The notes beneath the pieces were generated by a model. That model did not search any database. It saw only the letters and a program-made list of their open reading frames with translations, and was not told the origin of the DNA. A program made the translations under genes and the position numbers. 64,000 nucleotides of DNA, taken from NCBI GenBank assembly GCA_028564705.1, contig JAPXFQ010002454.1, positions 876,001 through 940,000 on the forward strand, written 5' to 3'. Shown here piece after piece: positions 11,237 through 21,835 of the stretch (its first letter is position 1; each line of letters starts with the position of its first letter). The stretch comes from Apricaphanius iberus (Eukaryota; Chordata; Actinopteri; Cyprinodontiformes; Aphaniidae).

Positions 11237-12400
11237 TGTTAGGAGAAAAACATACATACTCAGAAGTATTTTTCAATACCTGTTTGCCCCTGCAGTACTT
11301 CTGACAAAATCTCTAGTCAGGTTCCAGTGGAGAAAAGTTCAAGCTTGAAAAAAATGCTGTGGGGATCAATAAGGCAATTTTCTGTCAGCTCAGCTGCTGA
11401 CACTTGGGTTATTTACTCTGAGGGTGTTGTGGGATAGCAGAGGGGATAGGTTGTGGCAATAAGATGGTAGACATATTGCCTCACTCACCTAATCTGTCTC
11501 TGAGCTCTTTGATCATATTAAACCGTATGTGCAGAGATTTCAGATCATGATGGGTATAAAATTGAAGGAAGACTGCCATCACTTCTGTATATTTATCGAG
11601 AAAAGAGATATGTTATGGAGGCCAAACTTGTGTTTGTTAATTTTAGCTGAATTCCTAACAAAAAGGCTTTTTGCTCATAAAGAGCCACAACAAGCAGATG
11701 GCCTGCTTGATTGTGATTGAGATTCATAGAGCAGCTTCAATGTAAAATGTCTAAAAGCAGCATTGGCAGTTGGGCTGTGGAAGTTGTTTTTATATCGTTT
11801 AGTTTTTTACTGTTTATAGTTATTCTCCAACAGATTTAGCTTCTGAACCAACTCTACTTTATTAAAACTTGGCTTCTGTCACATTAACCATAAAGACATG
11901 ATCCCTACCTAAATATGTTCTTTATCTCAGTTTAGAAATGCCTTGATTTTTGTGGGAAGTGCAGCCTTCCCAGACGAGGGATATAAACCAGATTGTGTCC
12001 AAAAATGACAATGTGCTTCAGCAATTAAAATGTCTTTGATTAAAAGAGAAAGGATTTTCCTGTCTGTTTAAACATCAATGTGCACTATATTCTACCTTTA
12101 TTAAATTATTTTGGATATTTTATAAATGTTTTGAAATCACATTGACAGAACGTCTCTGGCCAGAAGTCAGTAGAAAGTGCAACCAAAATGAAAATACTAG
12201 CATTTGGCCAGTAGGTGGCAGAAAGGCAAACATATGGAAGATTTCGTTTTTCTTAAAGTAGAACTGCACAATTGGTTGAATCTCAGTCATCGTCACATTA
12301 TCTGTGTGTTTGGATGCAGTATTCAAGCCATTCGAGTGGAGGGGTTGAGCCAACAGGAAACTGTGGATATGTACTAACTGGGACCTGGGCTCACAATCAG
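11237..12400. other. Unique AT-rich sequence
   Basis: No repeat or gene recognised. Short frames at 11529-11720 (plus) and 12120-12353 (minus) lack motifs or splice context. Confidence 0.5.
12208..12221 (+). promoter_or_regulatory. CTCF-like motif (14 of 14 to core consensus)
   Basis: CCAGTAGGTGGCAG matches the vertebrate CTCF core CCASYAGRKGGCRS at every position, plus strand orientation. It is not inside a repeat that I recognise. Chance matches of this quality are rare in 64 kb but not excluded, and binding is untested. Confidence 0.4.
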
Positions 12401-12401
12401 C

Positions 12402-12426
12402 TATATATATATATATATATATATAT
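12402..12426. repeat. (TA)n microsatellite
   Basis: Uninterrupted alternating T and A, about 12 units. Confidence 0.97.
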
Positions 12427-15058
12427 TCACCCCTTTGGGTTAATTCTGTACTACCTACACCAGCAAAACCAAACTGGTATCTTACCTGGCTTTCCTTTTG
12501 ATTACTAAGAAAATCAACTCAAAACTGTAGCTCATCCAGGACCCACAAAGTTGACCCACAACAAATCCTCATAGGCAGATAACATGGAGTTATTATGTAA
12601 TCCATAGAGACATACTTCTGGGGTCCAGTTTAAAGCCGATTTCCTACCCATATGAGCCTTGTATATATCTGTTGGCTGAGGTTTGACTGTGAATATTAAG
12701 ATTTGAGAGTGATGCATTTTGCCATTTTGATAGACCCACAGGTCCTAAATCACTGGGAGTTGTAGGAATATCATGATCATGGACATGAAAGGGAAATTAA
12801 CTATATCTAGATATGAATTCTCAATTTCTGATTTTGCTAACTTCAGGTGGATTATTAAAAATTATTCCCCCAGAACAATTTTGATTGACAATTTGTCTGA
12901 AATTGTCTAACACTGAATAAAACCCTGATCAGGCTTAACATTTTGACCCGTAACACATTACCTTTTCATTGTTGCATGTGTTGGTAGGTGGGATATTTTT
13001 AGCAGCAGATTATTATATTTTTTTTCTTTCTCAAAACGGATGTTCCAGAAGCAGAACCCCCCCCCCCCCAGAATTTGAGTTTAACAAAGACACAGTTATG
13101 ATGTTGTATGAATCAGAGAATCCTCAAATCTGCAGCTTCTGCAGGGAGTTTCTAGTCTGCATTGGTCAGTAGCTACAAGTGGTCCAAGTGATAAACGATG
13201 TGGAACTGGGTAACCAAGGCAGCAGACTAACCAACAGTGAAGCTGCTGTAGCTTCACGGAGAAAAAGAATTGCTTTAATAAAAACGATGTCAGAATACGC
13301 AGTGCATCACATTTCACACATTTCACAGTGCATCGTGTATAGGGCAAATTTTTCTACTGAGTAGTCGGGGTACCCATGTTTGCTGCTGTCAACTCCTTAA
13401 ACAACCCACAATAGGGACAGAGAATTAGAAGTGAACCGTGGGGCAATGAAAGAAGGACTACAACATAATGTGTTTTTAAAGTCTCATGCTTAAGTGGGTG
13501 CCTGTGGGTTTTTTACTTTGGGCATCTTGGTGCCATCTGTTTCTTATCAGAATAGGACAAGCTGGCAAAGGCAGTTTGATGCTTTGGGCATTATTTTTCT
13601 GGGAAACATTGCCACCCATGTGAATCTTTCTTTGAAACATACCACTGTTGCAAGCATCATTCTTAACCATTTAGCTCTATTGAATTTTGAGTATAGAATA
13701 TTGTTTCTTGATGGCTGTGGCCACTTTCAGGGGGATAAAGTGCTCTGCAACAAACCAAAAATGATTCAGGCATGGTTTTAGGAACACAAAACAGAGTTGA
13801 TATCTCCTATCTCTCCTATCTATTCCAGCCTAGCACGTGTGGAATTTGCTGGACAAACAAATCTAATTCCCTACTTGCAAATAACACAACTTTAAGATTC
13901 TGCTGCTAAAACTTTGGCAACAGATGCCCAAAGCACCCCTGCAGGGGTTCAGCAGAGTTGATGCTTAAAGGGGTTATGGCTTATTTTGGCAGCAAAAGCG
14001 GGACCACTACACTATTGGGTAGATGTCTGTTATACATGAAGAGTGTATGTACATTCAACACTAAGATTCGTAGCCTACTTTAGACATTTTCTTGACGACA
14101 AGGAAGTAAGACTCATGTTAATCTTAACTGCACCATTGCTGTCTGTGCAAAAATGTTGAGAAAAACAATCTTCACAGATAAACATAAAACTGTCTGTTTT
14201 AGGAGGCAAAATTTTATTTGAACCTGGACGGTATGTATAAACAGGTGGAAAATTGGAACATCATGAACAATGTTAGTCTTGTCATTGTGATGACATGTTT
14301 GTTTTTTTAGGGTGTGATTGGACTGAAAGTCTTAATATTTATCAAAGTTGCATGGTTGTTTTTTTAACATTTATCTGTGTTACCAGTTTGACATTTAAGG
14401 ACATTACATGGGCTGTTGCTTGTAGAATCAAATCCAACTCAGTGGTGCCACAGGCTAATTGCTTTAATGCCATGTCACATTTATGCAGCAATTCAAGCAA
14501 AATGAACCCTAGCTAAGTATATAAGATACATACTGTGCGGTAAGATTAGAGCATCCTGTTGCATTATTACCATATCTGGCTATTGTTTTTCAGCAGTTAT
14601 ATTTAGTCCAAGTTTCATCGTCCAGCTGTTCGTTGAAACGATTAAACTGTTTTAAAGATGCAGTTATTTATTTAATATTATTTAACCTAATTTTTTTACA
14701 TTTGCTGTATGAAGGCATAAGCAATAACAGACTACTGCAAAGATGGTCCTTAAGAGTGATTCTAACAAAGTCAATGTTCTTTGGCTGAGACAGAAAACAT
14801 ATAGCTGTAATGTCCTTTTTATCCAAGGATTAGCAAAAGAACCCAGCTAATTGTGCAATCTGATTGATCTTTATTAGGGTCTGAGGTTGCAGTTCTGCTA
14901 CCAGTCTCTGTGAAGGAAATCATTGTGGATTTACCTAAAGTATCATCATGGATTACATGTATTTATGTCGTTTCATTTAGTGCAGCAGATAACAAGAAGT
15001 GTGACCTCTATTGCGAAAAGGTCTGGTAAAACCTAAAAATCTCACTTTGCATGAATAG
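12427..15058. other. Unique sequence, nothing recognised
   Basis: Contains a C13 run at 13057-13069. Plus- and minus-strand frames of 60-95 codons overlap one another at 12.97-13.78 kb and none carries a family motif. 14.3-14.5 kb has a 73-codon plus-strand frame without support. Confidence 0.5.
13057..13069 (+). repeat. C13 homopolymer
   Basis: Thirteen consecutive C residues. Such runs are length-unstable and error-prone in assemblies. Confidence 0.97.
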
Positions 15059-15331
15059 GTTAGACTTGCAAATTTGATAAATTTGCCTGTCGAGGTTCCA
15101 GAGGGTGATTTGTGCTACATTAGACACTATGATGATGAGTTCAAGGTAAAGTGGAAATCTGAGATAATCAATCAGGCTAATGAATACAATCTTTTCTTTT
15201 CTTGGCGTCCGCGGACATTTAGTCAATATCCTGATGCTGAAAGTGAAAGACCACACAGATCCACAGCAGGAAGTGTCATTGCATTTCTAAATGATTTACT
15301 CAGTTCATTTAAACAATTAAATGGTTATTAA
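15059..15331 (+). other. Open frame with protein-like composition, identity unknown
   Basis: About 90 codons are open from 15059 to the TAA ending at 15331, with no ATG (the first usable start would be TTG at 15074). The translated segment LPVEVPEGDLCYIRHYDD then EFKVKWKSEIINQANEY is charged and balanced, unlike most frames here. A good splice donor, TTCAAG/GTAAAGT, follows codon EFK at 15145. The upstream acceptor is weak (CTGTCGAG or GTTCCAG without a pyrimidine tract). I recognise no family. It may be an exon, an old coding relic or chance. Confidence 0.15.
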
Positions 15332-15419
15332 ATTGCATATGCCATACTAATGTAATTGTGGTTCAATTGTAAAGTTCTTTTTCGTCTTATCTAAATGTGA
15401 ACCGCAGTTTGACGCTTTT

Positions 15420-15483
15420 TTCTTTAATATATTTTTCTTTAATATAAATATCTTTAATTTTATACTATATTTTTTTTTTTTTG
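15420..15483 (+). repeat. TCTTTAATATA short tandem repeat and T13 tract
   Basis: Three imperfect copies of TTCTTTAATATA (period about 15 bp) run into a T tract ending in TTGCAG. Confidence 0.8.
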
Positions 15484-15486
15484 CAG

Positions 15487-15638
15487 CATTAATCAAGGTA
15501 ACTGTATACATTCCAAAGACACAATTTTACTCCAGCTCCAGAGGAATCAGAGCTGCAGGGGATAAAGCAGGACAGATGGTGCCAAATAACGGGCTTTACT
15601 TTGACCCTCTGTCACATATACATCAGCTGTATCACTGA
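15487..15638 (+). other. Candidate 3'-terminal coding exon (weak)
   Basis: A strong-looking splice acceptor (long T tract followed by GCAG, ending 15486) is followed by a frame starting at 15489 that stays open for 49 codons to a TGA at 15636-15638. It translates as LIKVTVYIPKTQFYSSSR then GIRAAGDKAGQMVPNNG then LYFDPLSHIHQLYH. The composition is protein-like. The phase needed (two bases before the first full codon) does not fit the donor at 15145, so the two do not form one gene as they stand. No family match, and a T tract plus AG is common by chance. Confidence 0.18.
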
Positions 15639-15939
15639 GCCATCCAATTTGACTTCTATGCCCAGGAGAAATGTTCTCAGAGCAGTGGCCCGTCTTCTTT
15701 CCATCAGCCATGCAGGTGAAGTGGCCTATTTGCTGGTTGAGCTGCACAGACTCACTGGGATGACTTGCAGTGTGAATGAGGATAAAAAAGGAAAGGGAGA
15801 CGGTTTACCAGGTACTTTAAGTAGTGACAGCAGTCATATTTATTCTGGTTCATCTAAATTTTTGCCAGTGTGCTAGTTGATTGTGGAACATGCATTCTTT
15901 TAACTAATTGCAGACATACCTTATGTTTACAATGCACAA
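15639..15939. other. Unique sequence beside the candidate exon
   Basis: A 91-codon plus-strand frame (15601-15876) overlaps the end of the candidate exon in a different frame. No support for coding was found. Confidence 0.4.
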
Positions 15940-16329
15940 CAATGTATTGGCAAGAATGTTGTGACAACATGCATCAGGATATGGGGTTATGATGGGATAT
16001 ATTGCGATACTATGAGTAAGACTATATATCGTGATTTTTAAAACTGAATTTAACTGTAGAAAAACTGCAAAAGCATTCTAAAAACTCCAACCTGTTTAAA
16101 AGATCCAGTTTTATTACTAGATCTAGCTGCTCCACTGGAATGAAGGTAAAAACAGCCACATACTACATGTTTTTATTTTACTACAAAAATGAATGTCATC
16201 ATTAATGGCTCCAAACAACTTCTAAAAAATAAAATTGAAATCGAAGCATTGCTTTTAAATATTGATACAATATCGGAACCTAATATATCACGATAAATGG
16301 GAATATCAATATGATCTTACATCCCTAAT
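15940..16329 (+). mobile_element. hAT-like miniature element, copy 1
   Basis: The left part AATGTATTGGCAAGAAT and right end ATCTTACATCCCTAA correspond to the two ends of a common teleost element whose edges read TAGGG-type. The interior carries GATATATTGCGATACTATGAG, ATCGTGATTTTTAAAACTGA and TACTAGATCTAGCTGC. The same interior recurs inverted at 47703-47895. There is no coding sequence, as expected of a MITE mobilised in trans. Target duplication is not clear. Confidence 0.6.
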
Positions 16330-16810
16330 GTAAAAGCATGTAAAGAAGCAATATGGTGTTTTTCATGTCTACAAATAATTTGTTTTTTAGCTGGATTACT
16401 GGATTACCTTTGAATCTAAACATGCTGGCAGCATCGGTAACTGGCCAGTACCGATACTCAGTTTTCATACTTTCTATCCATCACTCTTTGTTTTCTATAG
16501 CACTTTTCATATTTGAGTGAAACATCTGGTGCTATTTAACATTAAAACAGGAGATAATGAAATACAATCAACCAAGAGAAAAACACATGAGCTAATCAGG
16601 CTTTAAATCTAAAACTAACAAACCCCAGGGAATGTCCAAATTAGGTGTTTATCGATTAAAGGAATACAGCTTTTTCTGATGTTATGGGTGACATAAAAAC
16701 TCTTAGGAGAGATCGAAAATCTTGCTAGTTGTTAAAACTAAGAGCACAGAAGCAATTGTCAAGCAAAAATAAAGCTATAATGTAGTTTGAATTCAAACGA
16801 CTAATATACT
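16330..16810. other. AT-rich DNA with a possible repeat scrap
   Basis: 16432-16472 (ATCGGTAACTGG then CCAGTACCGATACTCAG) resembles the termini of GTACCGATAC-type MITEs such as the one at 32280, but is too short to assign. The rest is unremarkable. Confidence 0.35.
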
Positions 16811-16842
16811 CTCACTGACCACTTTATTAGGTACACCTTGCT

Positions 16843-17850
16843 TGTACCGGTTTGGACCCACTTTTGCCTTCAGAACTGCCCTAATCCTTCGTGACATAGA
16901 TTCAACAAGATACTGGAAACATTCCTCAGAGATTTTGGTCCATATTGACATGAGAGCATCACGCAGTTTCTGCAGAGTTTTCTGCCGCACATCTATGATG
17001 CTCCTCTCCCGTTCCACCACATTTGAGATCTGGTGACTGTGGAGGCCATTTGAGTCCGGTGAACTCATTGTACTTCGATTTAAATGATAACTAATGATGT
17101 TGATTTCAACTGTGTTTGTCCAGTGATTTGGGTTTCATTTGATTGTACAAATTTGCATTTAAAATGCCTACAAATCAGAAGTCGCATATATGACGCCATT
17201 TGGCTAACCGGAACTAGCACTAGCTATATCATGTAAAACACTCACCTAAAGCTTGTAGAGTTTCTCCTCCATGCTGGCTCTCACTCCAACAGCTTTATTC
17301 TCGACATAGTGGAATTCACTCCCATGTGGTATCAGGGATATCCAACATCATAACATTTTTAAGAAGACCATAAAACAAATTAAGTTTTTAAAATTCATCA
17401 TATGTTAGATTCACGGCACATTTCAAACTGGATCAGAAAATAACTTTTATCGCTCCATTGACTCATTCATTTTTTTTGGCATTAGGGGACCCATGGAACA
17501 GAAGTAGAAGAGCGTGACTTAGACTCCCCATACGCAGGTAGGCTGTTGCGTTGCAACGATAATCAATTGGTGCTAAGATTCCAAAGTGTGCCAAGAAAGT
17601 GTCTCCCACCCTATTACACCAGCTGTTGTTGTTGAAGCCAAATACTGACCCCATCGTCTGAATATTGCAGCAGAAATCGAGACTCAACAAACAAGGCAGG
17701 ATTTTTCCAATTTTGGTCACCCGGTTCAAATTGCAGTCTCAGTTTCCTGTTCTTAGCTGACAGGAGTGGCACCCGTTGTGATCTTCTGCTGCTGTAGCCC
17801 ATCTGCCTGAAGGTTTGACGTGTCCTGCGTTCAGAAATGCTCTTCTGCAT
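16843..17850 (-). pseudogene. Tc1-like transposase pseudogene
   Basis: Split remains of a DDE transposase inside the element above. The helix-turn-helix end is represented by RTRQTFRQMGYSSRRS, the start of the catalytic core by LRLQFEPGDQNWK and ESRFLL, and HFGILAPIDYRCNATAYL appears in another frame at about 17600-17540. The tail is WTKISEECFQYLVESM. Frameshifts, an internal replacement and loss of the third catalytic acidic residue make it non-functional. Intact members have about 340 residues. Confidence 0.82.
17071..17531. repeat. Foreign block nested in the Tc1 element
   Basis: This segment does not belong to the Tc1 consensus. It includes GACGCCATTTGGCTAACCGG, CACTCACCTAAAGCTTGTAG and GCGTGACTTAGACTCCCCAT, wording I associate with another dispersed teleost repeat. 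It replaces rather than simply interrupts the transposase, so insertion was accompanied by deletion. No clean terminal repeats or target duplication are visible. Confidence 0.4.
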
Positions 17851-17904
17851 AACGTGGTTGTAATAAAGTGGTCAGTGAGTTCACATGTTAATTCATCACA
17901 TCTA

Positions 17905-18360
17905 CAGTTAATATCAAATCAAATAAAAGTATATATAAAGTTCTTTTCATACAAAAAAAATGCATCTCAAATTGCTTTACAGATTAAAATGACCCCACAT
18001 AACCTACATTCCCATCCCTTCCCCACAATTGTAAAAACAAAATGACAATTATTCCCCCTTCCCAAACCCCATTTTCCAAACACACACTGGCACACATCCA
18101 CAAACAAACACACGTACCCACAGACACCTTCCCAAAACGCCTAAGACCGTAGGTAGAGTTCAGATGGGTGAGTGACTAACAACACGCCATCAGGGGAGCC
18201 ATCTGCCTTGACTGAAACAGATCCATGGCAGCAGCTGAGGCACCGACCAGGGCGCACAGGGAGGGATGGCGGAAACACCCACCATCCCCAGGCACTACCT
18301 GAGGAGCGCCCAGGCTGCCGCCGCCCACCCGAGGCAGAGGGTTTCACAGAGGAAACACTG
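17905..18360 (-). repeat. LINE/SINE-like 3' tail repeat with GC-rich arm
   Basis: Read on the minus strand the low-coordinate end is CTGTAAAGCAATTTGAGATG ... GTATGAAAAG ... TTTGATTTGATATT. This is the familiar teleost retroposon tail of the type GTAAAGCACTTTGAG ... AAAAGTGCTATATAAATAAA ... TTGATTTGATT. Upstream of it come a CA-rich stretch (18075-18125) and a GC-rich part (18180-18340) with frames on both strands that are not protein-like. It lies 25 bases from the Tc1 right end. Element class is uncertain. Confidence 0.5.
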
Positions 18361-20194
18361 GAAGGATTAAAATACGTAAAATGTTGTATTTTACTTGGAA
18401 GTTAATTGCATTTTGAGGAATTTCCCATTTGCCGTCTTGTATTTTATTTAATGAAAAGATTATAACCATCCCTTAATCTTATGTTTGCTTGAAAACTAAA
18501 TCAAAACGGGTTAGGGGTTCGGGTTTAAACAAAACAAAGGCCTTTTTTTCACAAAGACAGGAATCAATATCCCTTATTTACTTAGAATTTGCTTTCAGTC
18601 ATATCCCTGCAGTTTCTGTATCTTTTAGCTAGGCTTTCATTGAAGACAGTGTCAGCTATCCTGTTAAAAAACAGCAAAGTAAAACTTTAACCCTTTTGAA
18701 AAACAAAGTAATCTGTCCATAAATGATAGATTAATGTTTGGGTTGTTTGACGAGAAATGTAGTGGTAGATTTGAGCAGATACGACACTTGAGTCAACAGC
18801 AGACTCTAGCAGACAGAGAGGAGGGAAAACGGACGTTTAAAACCAGCCTTTCTCAATCTTTCACAAAAGGCAGCATTGCTGTCTTTGTGCCACTCCATAG
18901 ATATCTCTGGCTGGCATGCACATGAATGAGTAAAGGCCGCGCTTGTTTTTGTCCGACACCAAATCCTCTCCTCCCCCTGCTAACGCCCCGGCATCCAACC
19001 TCCATTTGATGAAAAGTGTAGAGACTCACAAAGACGGGCATTGTTTTACTGTCTGCTTCAGTGGGGGACCAACATGACATGTACCTCAAAAACAAAAGTT
19101 GGCTAGAGGCCTCTGCTGAAGCTTGACACATTACTGGGTGAGTGACAACCCCGATATTATAGCAAAGGATTCTGGGAAGCTTTGTAAGAAGAAGAGACTA
19201 TTCAGTCGAGGCTTGACCAGTGAACTTGATTTGAGGAGAAACAGTGATATTAATTGCCAGAACTGAAGTCACAGGCACATTCACCAGCGCCAATTAGCCC
19301 ATTGCTGCTAGAGAGAGGCTTTTTGTTCTCTGCTATGGCGCATCAGCTGGGTTTTCCTTACTGACGTCTGGTTCACTCCAAATGCCAGCTATTCAGGAAA
19401 CAGGATCCTGCAGCAGTAAGGTGATTACACATATCACATGCTGCAGGCTGAAAAATATAGTTGCTGTTGAGTTAGACAGCATCTCAATCATTAAGCTGCA
19501 AAAAATGCTTCATCATGAGCATTTTCGATTTCTCTTCAAAGTGGTGTACTAATTCACATTTTGTTATGGGTATCTACAGGTGTAGTTTCAAGAGACTATT
19601 TGTCATATGCAAATAAAAATAGTCAATTGTCCATAGAGTGAAGTTACTTTACCACTATAATGGATGATAAAAATTCACTAACGGAGTTCGGGGAGGAAAC
19701 TTAAAGTTCAATGTACAGTGAGTTTTGTGCAACAGTTGAGTCAGTGGAACTAGAGTGGCATGTTGATTGGTGTTGTTTTTTTAATTTACACTTCTACAGC
19801 CTGAATTTACACGTCTACCCTCATGTCAGAAGTGTGAAGAGGCTGGGCTGTCTTAAAAATGTGATGTGCCCTCCTAATGACCCTGGTGTGATCAATGTTG
19901 CGTAAAAGTGTAAAGGTAGTTTCACAGACGAACTGGGCAGCCTTTATCACCTGCTGGATAACTGTATTCCACCAAGGCTTGCAATGAATTTGCCTTTTTT
20001 TTAACTGAAAAGATTCTGACAATTAGAGGAATATTCTATACAACAGTAACAAACCTACTACCAATGTCATCACCACTCAACACCAATGTAAAGGAAATCT
20101 GATTACATTTGAATGCAGCATTAACCAATGAAGCTCCTCCGTTTTCTGTCTAGATATCTTGCCCACAGTTTTTCTTTGTAAAGCCATAGGCCTG
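18361..20194. other. Unique sequence, nothing recognised
   Basis: Short frames at 18734-18925, 18853-19131 and 19711-20022 overlap on opposite strands and lack motifs. 19.14-19.40 kb is moderately GC-rich and repeat-free. No RNA gene seen. Confidence 0.5.
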
Positions 20195-20605
20195 ATCTTA
20201 TTACAATAGTTAACTCATTCTTCCTGTCAGGTGTCTTCCTCCAGGCTTTAGAAACAGTAGTTACACTCCTACTAAAAATGACAAATTACACAACATGTAA
20301 ATAGAGAACTACAAGTCAATCTCTAATCTCTTGTTCATGGGCAAAATTATTGAAAAAGCTGTTTCAACACAGCTGGTACAGTCTCCGGTACAGTACTTGA
20401 AATGTTTGGTACCAAAATAAACAATAGGAAATTATTTGTCGATGGGCAATTTTTCATCAGAACATGCATAAATCATATTTGGGGGGGTTCCAGAGCTCCA
20501 TCCTAGGTGTAATCCTTTTTAATAGCTACATGCTCCCACTAGCCCAGATTATAACAACCAATAATATTAGTTACCATAACTGTGCAAACTCAGCTTTACA
20601 TTAGA
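20195..20605 (+). pseudogene. CR1/L2-type LINE reverse transcriptase fragment, internally deleted
   Basis: Three plus-strand pieces follow the order of a non-LTR reverse transcriptase. First comes ITIVNSFFLSGVFLQALE (20199-20252), equivalent to the IVNSSLxSGVFPxAxK block. In another frame follows ENYKSISNLLFMGKIIEK (20304-20357), the NYRPISNLPFLSKIxEK fingers motif. After a gap comes SSILGVILFNSYMLPLAQ (20493-20546), the GSILGPLLFxLYMLPL palm motif, leading to YHNCANSAL where the catalytic YADDTQL should be. Both catalytic Asp residues are lost, at least two frameshifts are present, and the segment with the first catalytic Asp is deleted. An old dead copy of the CR1/L2/Rex1 group. Confidence 0.8.
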
Positions 20606-21734
20606 GTGTCACCAGGTGGTGGTTTATTTTTTGTCAGATTTACTGCAAAATGGTCCTCACAGTTTTGCTTAAAAAGTCACACAGCTGCCTTTGATTATTT
20701 ATTAATGTGAGTCAGGTCTATTAATGGGATGATTACAAAAGGCCAATAATCATTAAAACATTTTTTTCAGGTTTGAATTTTTTCAATTTACTATTGCTAC
20801 TCAAATCCTATTTAGATTTTTTAAATTTCATGTATAAAATTGTGTTTAGTTTTTAATTTAATATTCTGTAACGTGTTTGTTCAAGATTCTCTTGGTTTAG
20901 AAAAACTAAGGGAGTCAAGAAATATCTCGCTGCAAGTCAGGACACACCAAATTTATAAAATAACTATCTGTTGAACACTCATGTGGAGCTCTGACACTAA
21001 AGGAAAACATTTATTAGTTTAACAATTCAGTCTTTAAGCTTATCAACAAACCAAAATGAACCCTGCAGGCCTCCAGAATAATGATAAAAGATGAACACGT
21101 CCCAATGTTTGCAGGTATAAGGTAAAATATCAGCTGTACACCTGAGATAACCTTTAAGTTATTTTGTTCAGATGCAAGGTTACAGTTGTTTTTTTCATCA
21201 GGTTTTTAAGAAACCTTGGTTTATGCCTTCTGAGCTGCTGAAAGAATAATTTAGGCATTCTTGTCACATCTGACTTTGGGTAATCTGGGGATTGAAGACA
21301 ACTCATTCAAAGGACACTCACAATGGCACCTCTTTTAGAATTATTAACGATAAGAGAGCACACGACTGAACAGGGTCTGCTAGAGACGTTGATCCTACTC
21401 GTGCCTCGCGGTGTCTCCAATCACTCTGTCGGCCTGCATTTTGGAGCTGTACAGTAATATATGTGGTATTTTATCAAAAAAGTTCTCTGCTCCACCTGGT
21501 GCACCCTGACATCATTGTTTTTTCTTTAAGCTTAAACAACAAAATGATCTTGTACTACTTTTATCTCCTTTCGTTCAAGCTCTATTACAGTTTATTGGGT
21601 GTCTTTGTGTTGACAATCTGAAGATCATTTAGCTTAGTGACTCCTCCATTCACCATTTTTGTAATTGGCTCCCTTGTCCCTCAGCTGCTTTGGTAACTGC
21701 AAGGAAATAGCCTTTAAAACTAATCCCCTTCCAC
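20606..21734. other. Unique AT-rich sequence
   Basis: No features recognised and no open frame of 60 codons. It may include unrecognised remains of the LINE copy next to it. Confidence 0.5.
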
Positions 21735-21835
21735 ATAGGAGTCAATCAATCAATCGATCAGTCACATTTTGTTTGTAGAGCTCTTTCATTATCAAATCAG
21801 TACAAAGTGTCAGACACGTTACATCAAGGTCTATC
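21735..21835 (-). repeat. Retroposon tail, (ATTG)n-ended
   Basis: On the plus strand, CAATCAATCAATCGATCAGT is followed by TTTGTTTGTAGAGCTCTTTC and AATCAGTACAAAGTG. In the minus sense this is the tail of a teleost LINE/SINE ending in repeated ATTG units. A 3' fragment only. Confidence 0.6.

Larger units (their letters stand above)
16811..17879 (-). mobile_element. Tc1-like transposon with both terminal repeats, middle replaced
   Basis: The left end CTCACTGACCACTTTATTAG (16811) and right end TAATAAAGTGGTCAGTGAG (17861-17879) are inverted repeats of the widespread teleost Tc1 family whose transcripts end in AATAAAGTGG. The transposase lies on the minus strand. Its N-terminal half occupies about 17850-17536 (QMGYSSRRSQRVPLLSAK, then ESRFLLQYSDDGVSIW). 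Its C-terminal part is at 17065-16843 (WTKISEECFQYLVESMSRR). Damage is plain. The residue aligned with the first catalytic Asp (normally SDES) is Val (FVES). A deletion removes the LNPIEHLW block after SPDL. About 460 bp of foreign sequence (17071-17531) replaces the centre. The element cannot encode active transposase, though its ends might still be recognised in trans. Confidence 0.88.

Noticed and set aside
18172..18405. 77-codon Pro/Arg/Gly-rich frame
   Set aside because: It lies in the GC-rich part of a dispersed repeat and overlaps a 68-codon frame on the opposite strand.
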